A stretch of DNA of 64,000 nucleotides, from positions 450,574-514,573 of the forward strand of contig NZ_NKJI01000002.1 of assembly GCF_002277815.1 (NCBI RefSeq), in the 5' to 3' direction. This document shows positions 18,209-27,520 of this stretch, piece after piece. The first letter of the stretch is position 1. Every line of letters starts with the position of its first letter. A program made the position numbers and the translations under genes. The stretch comes from Pseudomonas sp. ERMR1:02 (GTDB lineage Bacteria; Pseudomonadota; Gammaproteobacteria; Pseudomonadales; Pseudomonadaceae). The notes under the pieces were generated by a model, which had not been told where the DNA came from, searched no databases, and saw only the letters and a list, made by a program, of their open reading frames with translations.

Positions 18209-20347
18209 ATGCACCTTTCTAAGGTTTCCCTCGTTAATTACAGGAATTTCGAATTCGCGAAATTCGTGTTTAAACCGGGTGTTAACACGATTATCGGGGA
18301 AAACGGTTCTGGAAAGAGCAATCTGTTCAGAGCTATTAGACTGCTCCTTGACTCCAATATCTACAGGGCGGCACACGAGCTCTCTGAGGGCGACTTCTTC
18401 AGAAAGAAGACCTCATGGAAAGGACATTGGATAGTCATCAGCCTCGAGTTTGATGACATTAGCACCGACGAATCCCTTCAATCGTTGTTTGTCCATCACG
18501 GTGCAATTGTCTCCGGAAACGCGATTAAAAAGGCCACGTACAACCTGATTTTCCGTCCGAACTCGTACATCAGAACTAAACTGTCAGCACTCTCAGCGGG
18601 TGACAAAGCCGGACTCGCTACTTTGCAAGAATCAATGACCATTAACGACTATGAAGTTTGGTTTACAGGACGAAGCGACGTCGATTTCACTGACCCAGCG
18701 CGTTATCGGGAGATCGTCGGTGACTTCGACGCCGTCTGGTTTCCCGCTCTCGACTCGAAGCTGATCGGTAGCAAGATTCCTCACCAGCTTTCGGTTGCCA
18801 AGGAGGTTTCGTTCACTTTCGTCAAAGCGTTGAGGGATGTGGTGTCCGACTTCAACGGTAACCGTCAAAACCCGCTTCTTAACTTGCTGACACGCAAAAG
18901 CCAAGAAATTGACAAAACCAAATATGAGACCATAACCAATACCGTAAAAACATTAAACTTAGATATTGAGGCACTCCAAGATGTTCAAGATGTCAGGGGT
19001 GATATTAGGGCGACAATAAGCGAAACCGCCGGTGACGCATACGCTCCGGCGAGTCTCCATATCAGATCGGATTTACCAAGCGAAGCAGAGAAACTACTTC
19101 AATCATTGAAACTTTTTGTCGGCGAAACAGATGAGAATTACGCTGGGGACATTTCAGAGCTGAGCTTGGGCGGCGCCAACCTCATCTATCTGACTCTGAA
19201 ACTTCTGGAGTTCAAGTATCAAAAACAACGTGAAACCGCCGCCAACTTTCTATTGGTAGAAGAGCCAGAAGCCCATATTCATACACACATTCAGAAAACC
19301 TTGTTTGACAATATAAACTACAGCAACACCCAGATCATTTATTCGACTCACTCGACCCAAATAGCAGAAGTCAGTAACATCGAAAGCGTGAATATCCTTG
19401 CCCGTAAGGGTGTCCGTTGCGAATCCTACCAACCTTCAGTTTCACTCACACATCCAGAAATTGTCCATCTTCAACGCTACCTTGATGCGACACGTAGCAG
19501 CCTCTTATTCGCACGCGGAGTTATATTGATTGAGGGCGATGCCGAGGAGTTTATGATTCCGGCTTTAGTGAAGAAGGTGATCGGCGTGAGCCTCGACGAG
19601 CTGGGCATAAGCTTGATTAATATCCGTAGTACAGGCTTTGAAAACATTGCCTGCGTATTCCACCCCTCTCGGATCCGTCGCAGGTGCAGTATCGTTACTG
19701 ATCTGGACATGGCTATCACTGGGACTGACATACTTGAGACTGACAGTAGCTTCGTTAGGGCATATAAGTTGAAAGTAGCGGGATCAGCAGAATCAGGCCG
19801 TACGAGAAGGACACGTCTGGAAAATTTCGGCCGAGACAACCCCTACCTGAATACGTACTACGCACAACATACCTTTGAAGTCGATTTCCTGATGGCTGAC
19901 AACACCCATGAGGTTAAAAGCGTTGTCGACCGTGTTTATACTGACCTGCCTACGCGTAACACCGCGAAAATCGAACTAGAGGATGCTGAGATTGGGGTGG
20001 CTGGAAAAAGAATCCTGACGATGGCCAATCACCTCGGCAAAGGTTGGTTCGCCATATTGTTAGCGGACAGTATTACCCGGGCGACGAATATTCCTGAGTA
20101 CATTCTCGAGTCTGTCTTAGGCGCATGTGAAGAACTGCCGCACAAGACAAAAATCAAGATATTGAAGTATCGAATCGTTACCCTGACCACAGAAGATTAC
20201 TATGAGGAATTTTATAACTACGCCCTTCAAGCTAAGGAGTTATTAGTCCAGTATGAGGCAGGCAGCCTGTCGTTTTCCACTTTGACGGACTCACTTGGCG
20301 ATCTGCTAAGTGAGGACTCAGTCTTAGCAACTTTCTTGGGCATTTAA
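18209..20347 (+). CDS. gajA: Gabija protein GajA: OLD-family ATPase/TOPRIM endonuclease
   Basis: 712 residues. The N-terminal ABC-type ATPase domain has Walker A GENGSGKSN (~30-38), a signature-like LSLGGANL (~315) and Walker B LLVEEPEAHIH (~345). A C-terminal TOPRIM domain follows with LIEGDAEEF (~440) and TDLDMAI (~505). GajA proteins are sequence-specific nickases held inactive by nucleotides and released when phage lowers NTP levels. I chose the ATG at 18209 because AAGGA lies 8 bases before it and homologues begin with this 'xxLSKVxLxNYRNF' strand; the longer open frame from 18146 has no SD. It is followed after one base by gajB. It is longer than the ~580-residue Bacillus GajA, with an extended C-terminus. 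Confidence 0.88.
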   Translation: MHLSKVSLVNYRNFEFAKFVFKPGVNTIIGENGSGKSNLFRAIRLLLDSNIYRAAHELSEGDFFRKKTSWKGHWIVISLEFDDISTDESLQSLFVHHGAIVSGNAIKKATYNLIFRPNSYIRTKLSALSAGDKAGLATLQESMTINDYEVWFTGRSDVDFTDPARYREIVGDFDAVWFPALDSKLIGSKIPHQLSVAKEVSFTFVKALRDVVSDFNGNRQNPLLNLLTRKSQEIDKTKYETITNTVKTLNLDIEALQDVQDVRGDIRATISETAGDAYAPASLHIRSDLPSEAEKLLQSLKLFVGETDENYAGDISELSLGGANLIYLTLKLLEFKYQKQRETAANFLLVEEPEAHIHTHIQKTLFDNINYSNTQIIYSTHSTQIAEVSNIESVNILARKGVRCESYQPSVSLTHPEIVHLQRYLDATRSSLLFARGVILIEGDAEEFMIPALVKKVIGVSLDELGISLINIRSTGFENIACVFHPSRIRRRCSIVTDLDMAITGTDILETDSSFVRAYKLKVAGSAESGRTRRTRLENFGRDNPYLNTYYAQHTFEVDFLMADNTHEVKSVVDRVYTDLPTRNTAKIELEDAEIGVAGKRILTMANHLGKGWFAILLADSITRATNIPEYILESVLGACEELPHKTKIKILKYRIVTLTTEDYYEEFYNYALQAKELLVQYEAGSLSFSTLTDSLGDLLSEDSVLATFLGI

Positions 20348-20348
20348 A

Positions 20349-22127
20349 ATGATGGACCTTTCAAGTGCGGGCCTTGACGACAAACAGCTTGCGGCCATCA
20401 ACCATCCGGGCAGCGTGTTTTTAACGGCATGCCCGGGAAGCGGAAAAACAAAAACGCTTACCTATAAAGTTGCCACAGAGCTCTGGAAAATTGATGACCA
20501 CCGCAAATTCGTCGTAGCCATCACCTATACTCATCGGGCTGCAGATGAAATCCTTGAACGCGTGGAGCGTCTGGGCCTAGTAACTGCACAACTCTGGATA
20601 GGTACAATACACTCGTTTTGCCTGGAATGGATTATCCGGCCTTACGCGATCTATGAGCCCCGCTTGGAGAGCGGATTCACAATCATCAATCAGCCGGATG
20701 CAGAGGCATTACTGGAGGAGCTTTGCAAGTCTACAAACTATCCAAAAATAAAAACGTATGACTGTGGCTATCACTTTATTGACGGAAAAATAGCGCTTTT
20801 ATGCTCTGATATCAAAAAGCACGCAAACGTGCGCGATGTTTTAAGGCGCTACTTTGCAATTTTGAAGCAAGAAAGGAAAATTGATTTTGAGCTGATTCTG
20901 TTTTTTGCGCACAAATTAATTTCCAGTTTTCCTCTGATCGCCAAGAATCTTAGCAACTTGTTTAGTATCGTATTGCTCGATGAGTATCAAGACACTAAAG
21001 AAATACAATATCTCATTTTGTTCTGTATATTTTCTTCCCGCCCTGACCAGACACGAGCATTTATTGTGGGCGATCAAGATCAAGCCATTTTTAATAGCCT
21101 CGGTGGATATGCCATCGCGTTCGATGATTTTAAACAAAAATCGCTCCTTTCAATTGAGAGCCTCTCGCTTTCCTACAATTACCGCTCATCGACAAAAATC
21201 GTTAAGTATTTTACCAACTATAGATTGCACCCCGGGCCGATAACCGCCTGTTCCGAGCATAAGGAGTATCACAGTGTGGTTTGCTATGACCGCACGATCT
21301 CTGCGAACCATCTGGAGGACGAGGTTGAGCGGTTGATTCGCCATAGCCTGTATGAGCAAAGGATTCGCCCGGAGGAAATTTGCATTATCGGTCCGCAGTG
21401 GCAGTCATTGGCAGCCATGACCCGGCGGTTAATGAGCAGGCTTCCTGAATGTAGTTTCGATGGTCCAGGCATGATTCCATTTGGAAGGGAACTTGACAAT
21501 TTTTGGTATAAAGTAAGCCGTATATGTTTATCAGATCCTGCACCGGACATGTATCTGAGAAGGGTTCGTTGGGCTACAGAGGTGGTAGATGCGCTCGCTG
21601 ACGAGGGAATCAAGTGCGGTCACACTCCGAAAAGCCTGTTGAAGGAGCTTAACGCTATTCAACTCACCGAACAGAACGGGATGCAATATCTCGAACAGTA
21701 CTTCCAGAAATTTCTTGAGCTGATTCGAATACCTTTACTTGATACTTATCCAAGTCTACACAATCATTATCTATCGTTTTTTGAGACTGCCCATAAAAAG
21801 ATAGCGCGCGCCAAAAGTGACGGTTTAGAGTTGATCGAGGGTATTGATAACTTTAAGCGAGCTTTTCGGCCTAGGTCGGGCATTACAATTTCAACAATTC
21901 ATGGCATCAAAGGCGCTGAGTTTGACAATGTGATCGCTTTTTCCCTGCTCGAGGGCTTGGTTCCGCACTGGGCAGATCCCAAGCCGCTCGACAGCGCAAA
22001 AAAGCTACTTTATGTAATTTGTTCTAGGGCTCGGAAGAATCTTTTTTTGATATCTGAGACAGCGCGAGGAAAAGCGGGCACTAGCGAACTGGTAAAGACT
22101 AATTACTTATATGACACCGTGCCATAA
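20349..22127 (+). CDS. gajB: Gabija protein GajB: UvrD/PcrA-like SF1 helicase
   Basis: 592 residues with SF1A helicase motifs in order: motif I ACPGSGKTK (~27-35), AITYTHRAADEI (Ia), LLDEYQDTKE (II), GDQDQAIF (III), SYNYRSS (IV), ISTIHGIKGAEFDNVI (V) and YVICSRARKNLFLI (VI). Its start (two ATG codons in a row) lies one base after the gajA stop, so translation is coupled. GajB forms a complex with GajA tetramers and is thought to sense DNA ends or termini during phage infection. It is ~100 residues longer than the Bacillus prototype. The Gabija call rests on the adjacent pair. Confidence 0.88.
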   Translation: MMDLSSAGLDDKQLAAINHPGSVFLTACPGSGKTKTLTYKVATELWKIDDHRKFVVAITYTHRAADEILERVERLGLVTAQLWIGTIHSFCLEWIIRPYAIYEPRLESGFTIINQPDAEALLEELCKSTNYPKIKTYDCGYHFIDGKIALLCSDIKKHANVRDVLRRYFAILKQERKIDFELILFFAHKLISSFPLIAKNLSNLFSIVLLDEYQDTKEIQYLILFCIFSSRPDQTRAFIVGDQDQAIFNSLGGYAIAFDDFKQKSLLSIESLSLSYNYRSSTKIVKYFTNYRLHPGPITACSEHKEYHSVVCYDRTISANHLEDEVERLIRHSLYEQRIRPEEICIIGPQWQSLAAMTRRLMSRLPECSFDGPGMIPFGRELDNFWYKVSRICLSDPAPDMYLRRVRWATEVVDALADEGIKCGHTPKSLLKELNAIQLTEQNGMQYLEQYFQKFLELIRIPLLDTYPSLHNHYLSFFETAHKKIARAKSDGLELIEGIDNFKRAFRPRSGITISTIHGIKGAEFDNVIAFSLLEGLVPHWADPKPLDSAKKLLYVICSRARKNLFLISETARGKAGTSELVKTNYLYDTVP

Positions 22128-22210
22128 GATTGAGCTGATCGATTGCTGCCCCACGCTAGGGTAGCGAAGAAAAAGTGGCGGAATTCCCGCGCAGCCTGTT
22201 GAGAGGGGCT

Positions 22211-22230
22211 GCTTTTGGCCGACAGCTGCC
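22211..22230 (-). repeat. Right arm of 20-bp inverted repeat around the Gabija segment
   Basis: Reverse complement of 16729-16748, perfect over 20 bases. It lies 84 bases after the gajB stop and could also contribute to a terminator (GGGGCTGCTTTTGG precedes it). Confidence 0.6.
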
Positions 22231-22391
22231 TGCCATGATAGGCGGCAGATGGACAGACGCTGACGTTCGCGGGTATCTGCTCTGCCGGCCCTTTGTCACT
22301 TCAGTGTCAGACCCAACGACGCTTTACTACAGAGTCCGGCCATCCTGATAGAATCGATCAGGTTATAGATAACACCCTTCTGAGAAATGGT

Positions 22392-22724
22392 ATGAATACG
22401 GAATTGATGGAAGATGAGATGCGCCGGGCGCTATTCGGTGATTCGGAGCCCTCTGCGCCGGCAATTAACTCAGGCGTGCAGGACACAGTCCCGGATGTTG
22501 TGATCGTGCAACCGGTGAAGGCAGCGAGGAAACAAGCAGTCTCAAAAGGCTTCACACCTAGGTTGAGAGTTACGCTCCGTGTGGGAAACGAATTTGAAGG
22601 CGAGATGCACGAGCTGGTGCATGAGGCCGATACGCTGAGCTCCCTAGTTGCAGAACAAGAAGCTACTAAGACGGCCAGAAAAAAATTCAGGTTTGTGGAA
22701 GCGGTCTCGGTCAAATCGATGTAG
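22392..22724 (+). CDS. Hypothetical protein, mobile-element associated
   Basis: 110 residues from the ATG at 22392 (MNTELMEDEMRRALFG); the open frame begins further upstream at 22293 but that part reads as non-coding. The core (FTPRLRVTLRVGNEFEG...TLSSLVAEQEATKTARKKFRF) is a small basic alpha/beta protein. It lies next to the KfrA-like/recombinase pair, convergent with the KfrA-like gene. I associate the general type with pseudomonad genomic islands, but no function can be stated. Confidence 0.6.
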   Translation: MNTELMEDEMRRALFGDSEPSAPAINSGVQDTVPDVVIVQPVKAARKQAVSKGFTPRLRVTLRVGNEFEGEMHELVHEADTLSSLVAEQEATKTARKKFRFVEAVSVKSM

Positions 22725-23030
22725 GTGGGTACAGTGGCAGCGCTGTGCAGCGGGGGAGGATACGTCCTGGTATGCAACTTAAAACAATTCCTAGAAATTC
22801 ACAGCAGCGTTTCTTTACCCTTATACGCATCAAGGCTCGCCCCTGCTCATTTTGGGCGCCACCCTCTTCGCCTGAGACTTGATTCGCCCGGCACGCTTCA
22901 GTGGCCTCGAACAATCGTCCGAGGAAACCATCTGATTCAGGCGCTCATGCGCATATTTCAGGTCAGAAGTTCTCGTAACAGAACCGCTACGCACCGCGTC
23001 AAATTTGATCAATCTAACTCTCCTCTGCCC

Positions 23031-24038
23031 TTATCTAGTGGAGCTTTCTTTGTCCGTGCCTGGATGATCCTTGGATTGCCGTAGCTGAGTGAGCTCCGCA
23101 GAATATCGCTCTGACAATCTCTTGGCTTCGGCCAATTGCGCGCTTGCCTGTACCAGGTCCTCCTCTAGTCGCTTGGATTCGGCGCGCGACGTACCGAGCT
23201 GCTCTTGAAACGCTTCCTTCGCTCCGTCTGCCTTGGCAACAGCTGTCTTCATTGCAGTAATCTCACCGGTCAATCGAAGCGCCGCGTCTTGCTGCGTCGC
23301 GACCACTTTACTCTGCTGGCGAGCCTCACTCAGTAGGCGCTCGTTATCTCTATTCAGTCGAGTCAGCTCATCCTGCTTAAGCATCAAAGTCTGCTGGAGC
23401 TGTCGTAGCTCAACCTGAACTTGCTGCACTTGCCCTTCGTGTCGCTGTTGTTCTTGATCCCGCTGTTCCTTGACCGCGTTGCGGTAATGTTCCAGCGCAT
23501 CACGTGAATGCAGGTGCTTATCTTCCAGAGAGCGGATCTGCTCATCCTTTTCCTGCACGCGAATTTCCAAGTCACTGCAATTTTGGCTCAGGCGGGCATT
23601 GCGGGTGAGTTCGGCTTGCAGGCTTGCCTGACAAGTCTGTAACTCATCCGCTTGAAGCCCTAACGCCCCTTTCTGACTATCCACTTCACGCTGCAAAGAG
23701 GCGAGTTCGGCATTCAAGCCGTCGAGCTTTTGCTCCAGCTCGATGCGCTGCTCGTCGAAACGCGCCTGTGCATGCGCGAGAGCTTCGCCTCCCTCCTCCG
23801 TCATTCGCTCTAAAAGGCCGGCCACAAGCTCGGTCAATTCATCGCTCAATCGCTCTCTAGAGGCGCGCGGCCTCGGGTCAAAATCTTCAATTTCCTTCAA
23901 ATATCGGTGAATAGTCGTCTTCGAGCCGGTATTGCCCAGCTCGATGCGCACGGCGTCGATGCTTGGGTTCTCGCCGCGGGCGAGCAGCGCCTTCCTAGCC
24001 TCCAGGACTATCGCCTTGTTGATTCCGCCGCGCGCCAT
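23031..24038 (-). CDS. KfrA-like DNA-binding coiled-coil protein
   Basis: 335 residues. The N-terminal ~60 form a KfrA-type helix-turn-helix (NKAIVLEARKALLARGENPS...GNTGSKTTIHRYLKEIEDF). From residue ~75 to 320 is a long heptad-rich coiled coil (Glu/Gln/Leu-rich), as in plasmid KfrA proteins, which bind their own operators and form filament-like structures. The start has a strong SD (AGGAGAGG, directly upstream). It diverges from a tyrosine recombinase gene; a 16-bp palindrome between them is a likely operator. On chromosomal islands this pairing is common and probably controls the integrase. Confidence 0.85.
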   Translation of the reverse strand: MARGGINKAIVLEARKALLARGENPSIDAVRIELGNTGSKTTIHRYLKEIEDFDPRPRASRERLSDELTELVAGLLERMTEEGGEALAHAQARFDEQRIELEQKLDGLNAELASLQREVDSQKGALGLQADELQTCQASLQAELTRNARLSQNCSDLEIRVQEKDEQIRSLEDKHLHSRDALEHYRNAVKEQRDQEQQRHEGQVQQVQVELRQLQQTLMLKQDELTRLNRDNERLLSEARQQSKVVATQQDAALRLTGEITAMKTAVAKADGAKEAFQEQLGTSRAESKRLEEDLVQASAQLAEAKRLSERYSAELTQLRQSKDHPGTDKESSTR

Positions 24039-24072
24039 TTTCCTCTCCTACGATTTCGTACTGTTTTACATA

Positions 24073-24088
24073 CTATGTATATACATAG
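24073..24088. promoter_or_regulatory. Palindrome in the KfrA/integrase divergent region, putative operator
   Basis: CTATGTATATACATAG is a perfect 16-bp palindrome 35 bases upstream of the KfrA-like start and 132 bases upstream of the integrase start. KfrA-family proteins repress their own promoters by binding inverted repeats, so this is the obvious candidate site. Regulation of the integrase from the same site is inference. Confidence 0.55.
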
Positions 24089-24219
24089 CACGTTACTGCT
24101 ATAAAAAGAACAATATAAGGGTGATTCTTTGATAAAATAATCGAGCGTTATCGCATCATAGAGCCGATTTTCGCCTTTTCCAGCGTCGGAAAAGGTACGT
24201 TTGGCGTAGAAGGGTTGAG

Positions 24220-25200
24220 ATGAACAAGGCGGATCGTTACCTGCAGGCCGGCACCCGGGAGAACACTCGGCGTAGCTACCGTGCGGCGGTGGAACACTTC
24301 GAAGTGACCTGGGGCGGCTTTCTCCCCACGACCGGCGATGGCATCGTGCGTTACCTCGCTGAGTACGCCGACCAGCACACCATCAGCACGCTGAAGCAGC
24401 GCCTGGCCGCCCTGGCTCAGTGGCACATCACCCAGGGATTTCCCGATCCCACCAAAACGCCGACCGTTAAGCAAATGATCAAGGGCATTCGGACATTGCA
24501 TCCTGCCCAAGAGAAACAGGCCGCCCCCCTCCTTCTACATCATCTGGAACAAGCGGTGAGGTGGCTTGAGCGAGAGGCGGCTCTCGCGGCTGAGCGCGGC
24601 GAATTTGGAAGTGTGATCAGGCATCGGCGAGACATCGCTCTGGTGCTGATTGGGTTCTGGCGGGGGTTCCGGGGTGACGAACTGGCTCGTTTGCAGGTCG
24701 AGCACACCCAAGCGGAGTCAGGGATAGGCATCACTTTCTATCTGCCGCACACAAAGGGTGATCGACAACACATGGGGACGACATTCCACACCCCTGCCTT
24801 AAAAAAACTATGCCCAGTTCAAGCCTATATCAACTGGATCACCGCGGCCGGCATTGCGCGTGGGCCGGTGTTCAGGAAGTTGGATCGCTGGGGCAATCTC
24901 GCCGAGGCAGGCATCAATTCGAACAGCTTGATACCCCTACTTCGCCGCATCTTCGAGCAGACAGGAGTTTCGGCTGATCTTTATAGCAGTCACTCCATGC
25001 GGCGTGGGTTTGCCACCTGGGCGGCGGCGAATGGCTGGGACATTAAAGCGCTGATGACCTACGTCGGCTGGAAGGACATGAAGTCAGCCATGCGCTACAT
25101 CGATACGGCAGATTCCTTTGGGGACTTGGCGGCAGGTCGGCCGCTCACTTCATCAGCTATTCTTCAAGCGCATGCGTTGACAGTGGCTGAAAATCCCTAA
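24220..25200 (+). CDS. Tyrosine recombinase / integrase
   Basis: 326 residues. The N-terminal SAM-like core-binding domain (ENTRRSYRAAVEHFEV) is followed by a catalytic domain with all expected residues: Arg in FWRGFRGDELARL, Lys in HTKGDRQ, the H-x-x-R box HSMRRGFATWAA, and the late Trp and nucleophile Tyr in VGWKDMKSAMRYID. It appears intact and could mobilise a neighbouring island. The GTTGAG before the ATG is a modest SD. No obvious att repeat or tRNA target is visible nearby. Confidence 0.9.
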   Translation: MNKADRYLQAGTRENTRRSYRAAVEHFEVTWGGFLPTTGDGIVRYLAEYADQHTISTLKQRLAALAQWHITQGFPDPTKTPTVKQMIKGIRTLHPAQEKQAAPLLLHHLEQAVRWLEREAALAAERGEFGSVIRHRRDIALVLIGFWRGFRGDELARLQVEHTQAESGIGITFYLPHTKGDRQHMGTTFHTPALKKLCPVQAYINWITAAGIARGPVFRKLDRWGNLAEAGINSNSLIPLLRRIFEQTGVSADLYSSHSMRRGFATWAAANGWDIKALMTYVGWKDMKSAMRYIDTADSFGDLAAGRPLTSSAILQAHALTVAENP

Positions 25201-25466
25201 GGTCGGATGAGGTCACATGGGTAGGGGCACGGACCTGGGTGCGACCGATTTTCGTAGACCATTGTGCCCTCGGCAGATACCGCCATAGCACTTGCGACCC
25301 AGCTCTTTTGTCGCGATGCTCAAGCCGACTTCGGCATGGTGCAAGCGTTACTCTATCGCTGACCCCTTAGGTGGATTAATACATTTCATAGAGCCATATG
25401 CCCGTGCCCCAACCAAGGCTTCTCCTATATTGGTCAAAACATGCATAAAAAACGATTGTTTGGGAT

Positions 25467-26644
25467 GTGGCCAGAACACTGGCAAAGCTACGAGAGCTGG
25501 TGGAGCCTGGTGTCATTGGTTTCTATCGCAGCGTCGAGGTTACCGAGGTTCTCGGGGTTCAAGGTTCTACGCTTACGAATATTCTGACACACGCAGTTGC
25601 AGAGCCGCTTGATGCGCCTTCGGAAATTGATTGGAAGTCGGTTCTTCTAAACGGGAAGGAACGACATAGGGTCCCTGGAACTGAATGGAACGTTGGCATA
25701 GCGCAGTATCGTCTCTCGCTTGAGGTCTTCCTGGAGAAGCTGGCCGAGTTTGGAGAGACCGGCCAATGGAAGCCCGCGCCGATTGAAGTCCGGACGGGCA
25801 CCCTGGCAGCAGTTCCTCCTCAGTTCGTCCCCGCCGACGGGCGCGACCATCACCCGTGGAACGGCGTTCTCAAGAACAACTTCTTCGAAGGTTCCCACGT
25901 ACTGGAGTTGTTCGATACCACCAAGCAGCACTTACAGTTCCTGCTTGATGATTCGCGCAGGCTGACCACCCTTGCGAAGATTGTTGGCAAGTATCTGCCG
26001 ATAGAGGTAGATGGGATGTCGGACCGTCTGGGCAACGTCATCATTCAATTGCCCGTGACAGTGATGTCCACCGAGGTACGCGGATCCCCGAAGGCGACCA
26101 CTCTGTAGCCGTCGCTTGGCACCCGGACGTGCCCCCTCGCAACGTTCGGATTGCTGCTGAAATTTGGCAAGACTCGACAGTGACGAGCTTCGATTCGGCT
26201 GTCATTTCCACTGGCGAGGCGAAACTTCAGCTCAACTCTCCGGGTGGTGGGGCACTCACGAATGTCTGGGACGAAGAGAAGCGCATCTTACTGAGTGCCA
26301 CCCCTCCAGTGAACCTCTTCACGAGCATGTCCCTTTCGATGTCGGTCGACCATCACGGGAATGAGCCGCTAAATCGCGAGTTCCTCCTGACAGACTCCGC
26401 AGGCAAGCAGAATATCCAGTCGCTGCGACTTATAAAGCCCGTCGAGCCGGGTCGACTCATTGGAAGCAGCCCCGAGTCCCCCAGGGAACCATGGGTTTCA
26501 CAACGTGTCTTCAGCGAATCAGTAACCAGCCTCAAAGCACGGAAGGAATTTGTTCAGTACGGCATCGACGAGGGGCTGAACGCCTATGGGGGGATGGCCG
26601 GGAAGCTGAGGCGAAAGCTCTCCTCGATGCCTTGGACGCATTAA
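25467..26644 (+). pseudogene. Frameshifted gene of unknown family (about 392 residues when joined)
   Basis: Two consecutive open frames (25467-26108 and 26129-26644) read as one protein if a base is restored near 26084 (GCGG-ATC). The joined reading runs EVRG-IPEGDHSVAVAWHPDVPP RN across the junction without a break in character. The start is a GTG just after an in-frame stop. The first part has WHP/KNNFFEGSHVLELF motifs and ends with a strand-rich domain; the second has SPGGGALTNVWDEEKRILLSA. No named family is recognised. The spacing suggests an orphan gene; it may encode a cargo gene of the adjacent integrase element. Confidence 0.6.
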
Positions 26645-26704
26645 ACCGGTCACTTGATCGGATCAGGATTGGAGAGAGTCGTAGGATTCTCCATTAAGGA
26701 TACA

Positions 26705-26767
26705 AATCGGCTGGCGGGTTATGCGGATGAGGTAAAAGCAGGAAGGATTGTGCGGGGCAAAGCTGAG
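26705..26767 (+). pseudogene. Remnant of a second copy of the next gene's 3' end
   Basis: The frame reads YADEVKAGRIVRGKAE, nearly the same as the last 16 residues (YADEVRVGRIVRGKAE) of the intact gene at 26840-27079. No 5' part precedes it. It looks like the tail left from a tandem duplication or from recombination between homologous copies. Confidence 0.6.
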
Positions 26768-26839
26768 TCGAGTGCTGCCGGACTGGAATGCGCGCAAGAT
26801 ATAGCCATCTGGCGTGATAACCAGTTACAGGAGATCACC

Positions 26840-27079
26840 ATGCCATTCACCCAGCTAAATCAAGAACTCAGGCACGATCTCAAGCAAGCAGCTGATCTGC
26901 TCAACTGGTGTGGCGTAGACCTGTCAAAGCTATCGGTCAGACTAAGCGAGGCCGGGCGCGAGGAGGATGCTCAGGAGGCGCTTCGGATTGCCCAGGCGCT
27001 TCAGGAGACCGAGGACAAGCTGACTGAGTATGCAGATGAGGTGAGAGTGGGACGGATTGTACGGGGGAAGGCAGAGTGA
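26840..27079 (+). CDS. Small helical hypothetical protein
   Basis: 79 residues, almost entirely helical (FTQLNQELRHDLKQAADLLNW, EEDAQEALRIAQALQETEDK). The ATG at 26840 has AGGAG nine bases upstream, which decides against the longer open frame beginning at 26654. A fragment of a related copy lies just upstream. Function unknown. Confidence 0.6.
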   Translation: MPFTQLNQELRHDLKQAADLLNWCGVDLSKLSVRLSEAGREEDAQEALRIAQALQETEDKLTEYADEVRVGRIVRGKAE

Positions 27080-27293
27080 TCTGACGGAGCTCGAGCGTGT
27101 AAGACCAAGTGCCCTGGGCACTACCTGTCATGCCTTCGTCACACCTGCCGAGCACAATGAGCTCAGCCAAAAGGATTTGGCCCCATCTACAAAGCCTGGC
27201 CGAATGCTAGGCTTTTCGTATCCGCCTTGCACCCTACTCCGCTTGACCTACACTGCTTCTTGCTGAAGGATATCCCTCTCCTTCAGTACAAAG

Positions 27294-27316
27294 AGCCAGC
27301 TCCGCGCTGGCTTTTT
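27294..27316 (+). terminator. Rho-independent terminator
   Basis: AGCCAGC/GCTGGCT stem with a 5-base loop followed by TTTTT on the plus strand. It would terminate the 26840-27079 transcript, about 215 bases after its stop. The rest of the 440-base gap to the Nudix gene shows nothing else recognisable. Confidence 0.8.
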
Positions 27317-27520
27317 GCTGCCTCTGTGATAGATCCCTATTGCGCAAGAGTTCTGATAAAACCGATACGCTGTGCCTCACATGCCGTCATTCGCACCATT
27401 CATGCCTAATTTTAACTCTGAAAAAAATTGTGACAGATCGAGCTGCTTAGGCTTCATAACCTAAAATGCAGTGTGAAAGTCTTCGATCGTGCCTAGCCGG
27501 CGAAGGCGTGGGGCAGAGCC

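Noticed and set aside
23031..25200. Plasmid backbone suggested by the KfrA-like gene
   Set aside because: No Rep, ParA/B, origin iterons or conjugation genes in the window; KfrA-like/integrase pairs also occur on chromosomal islands.
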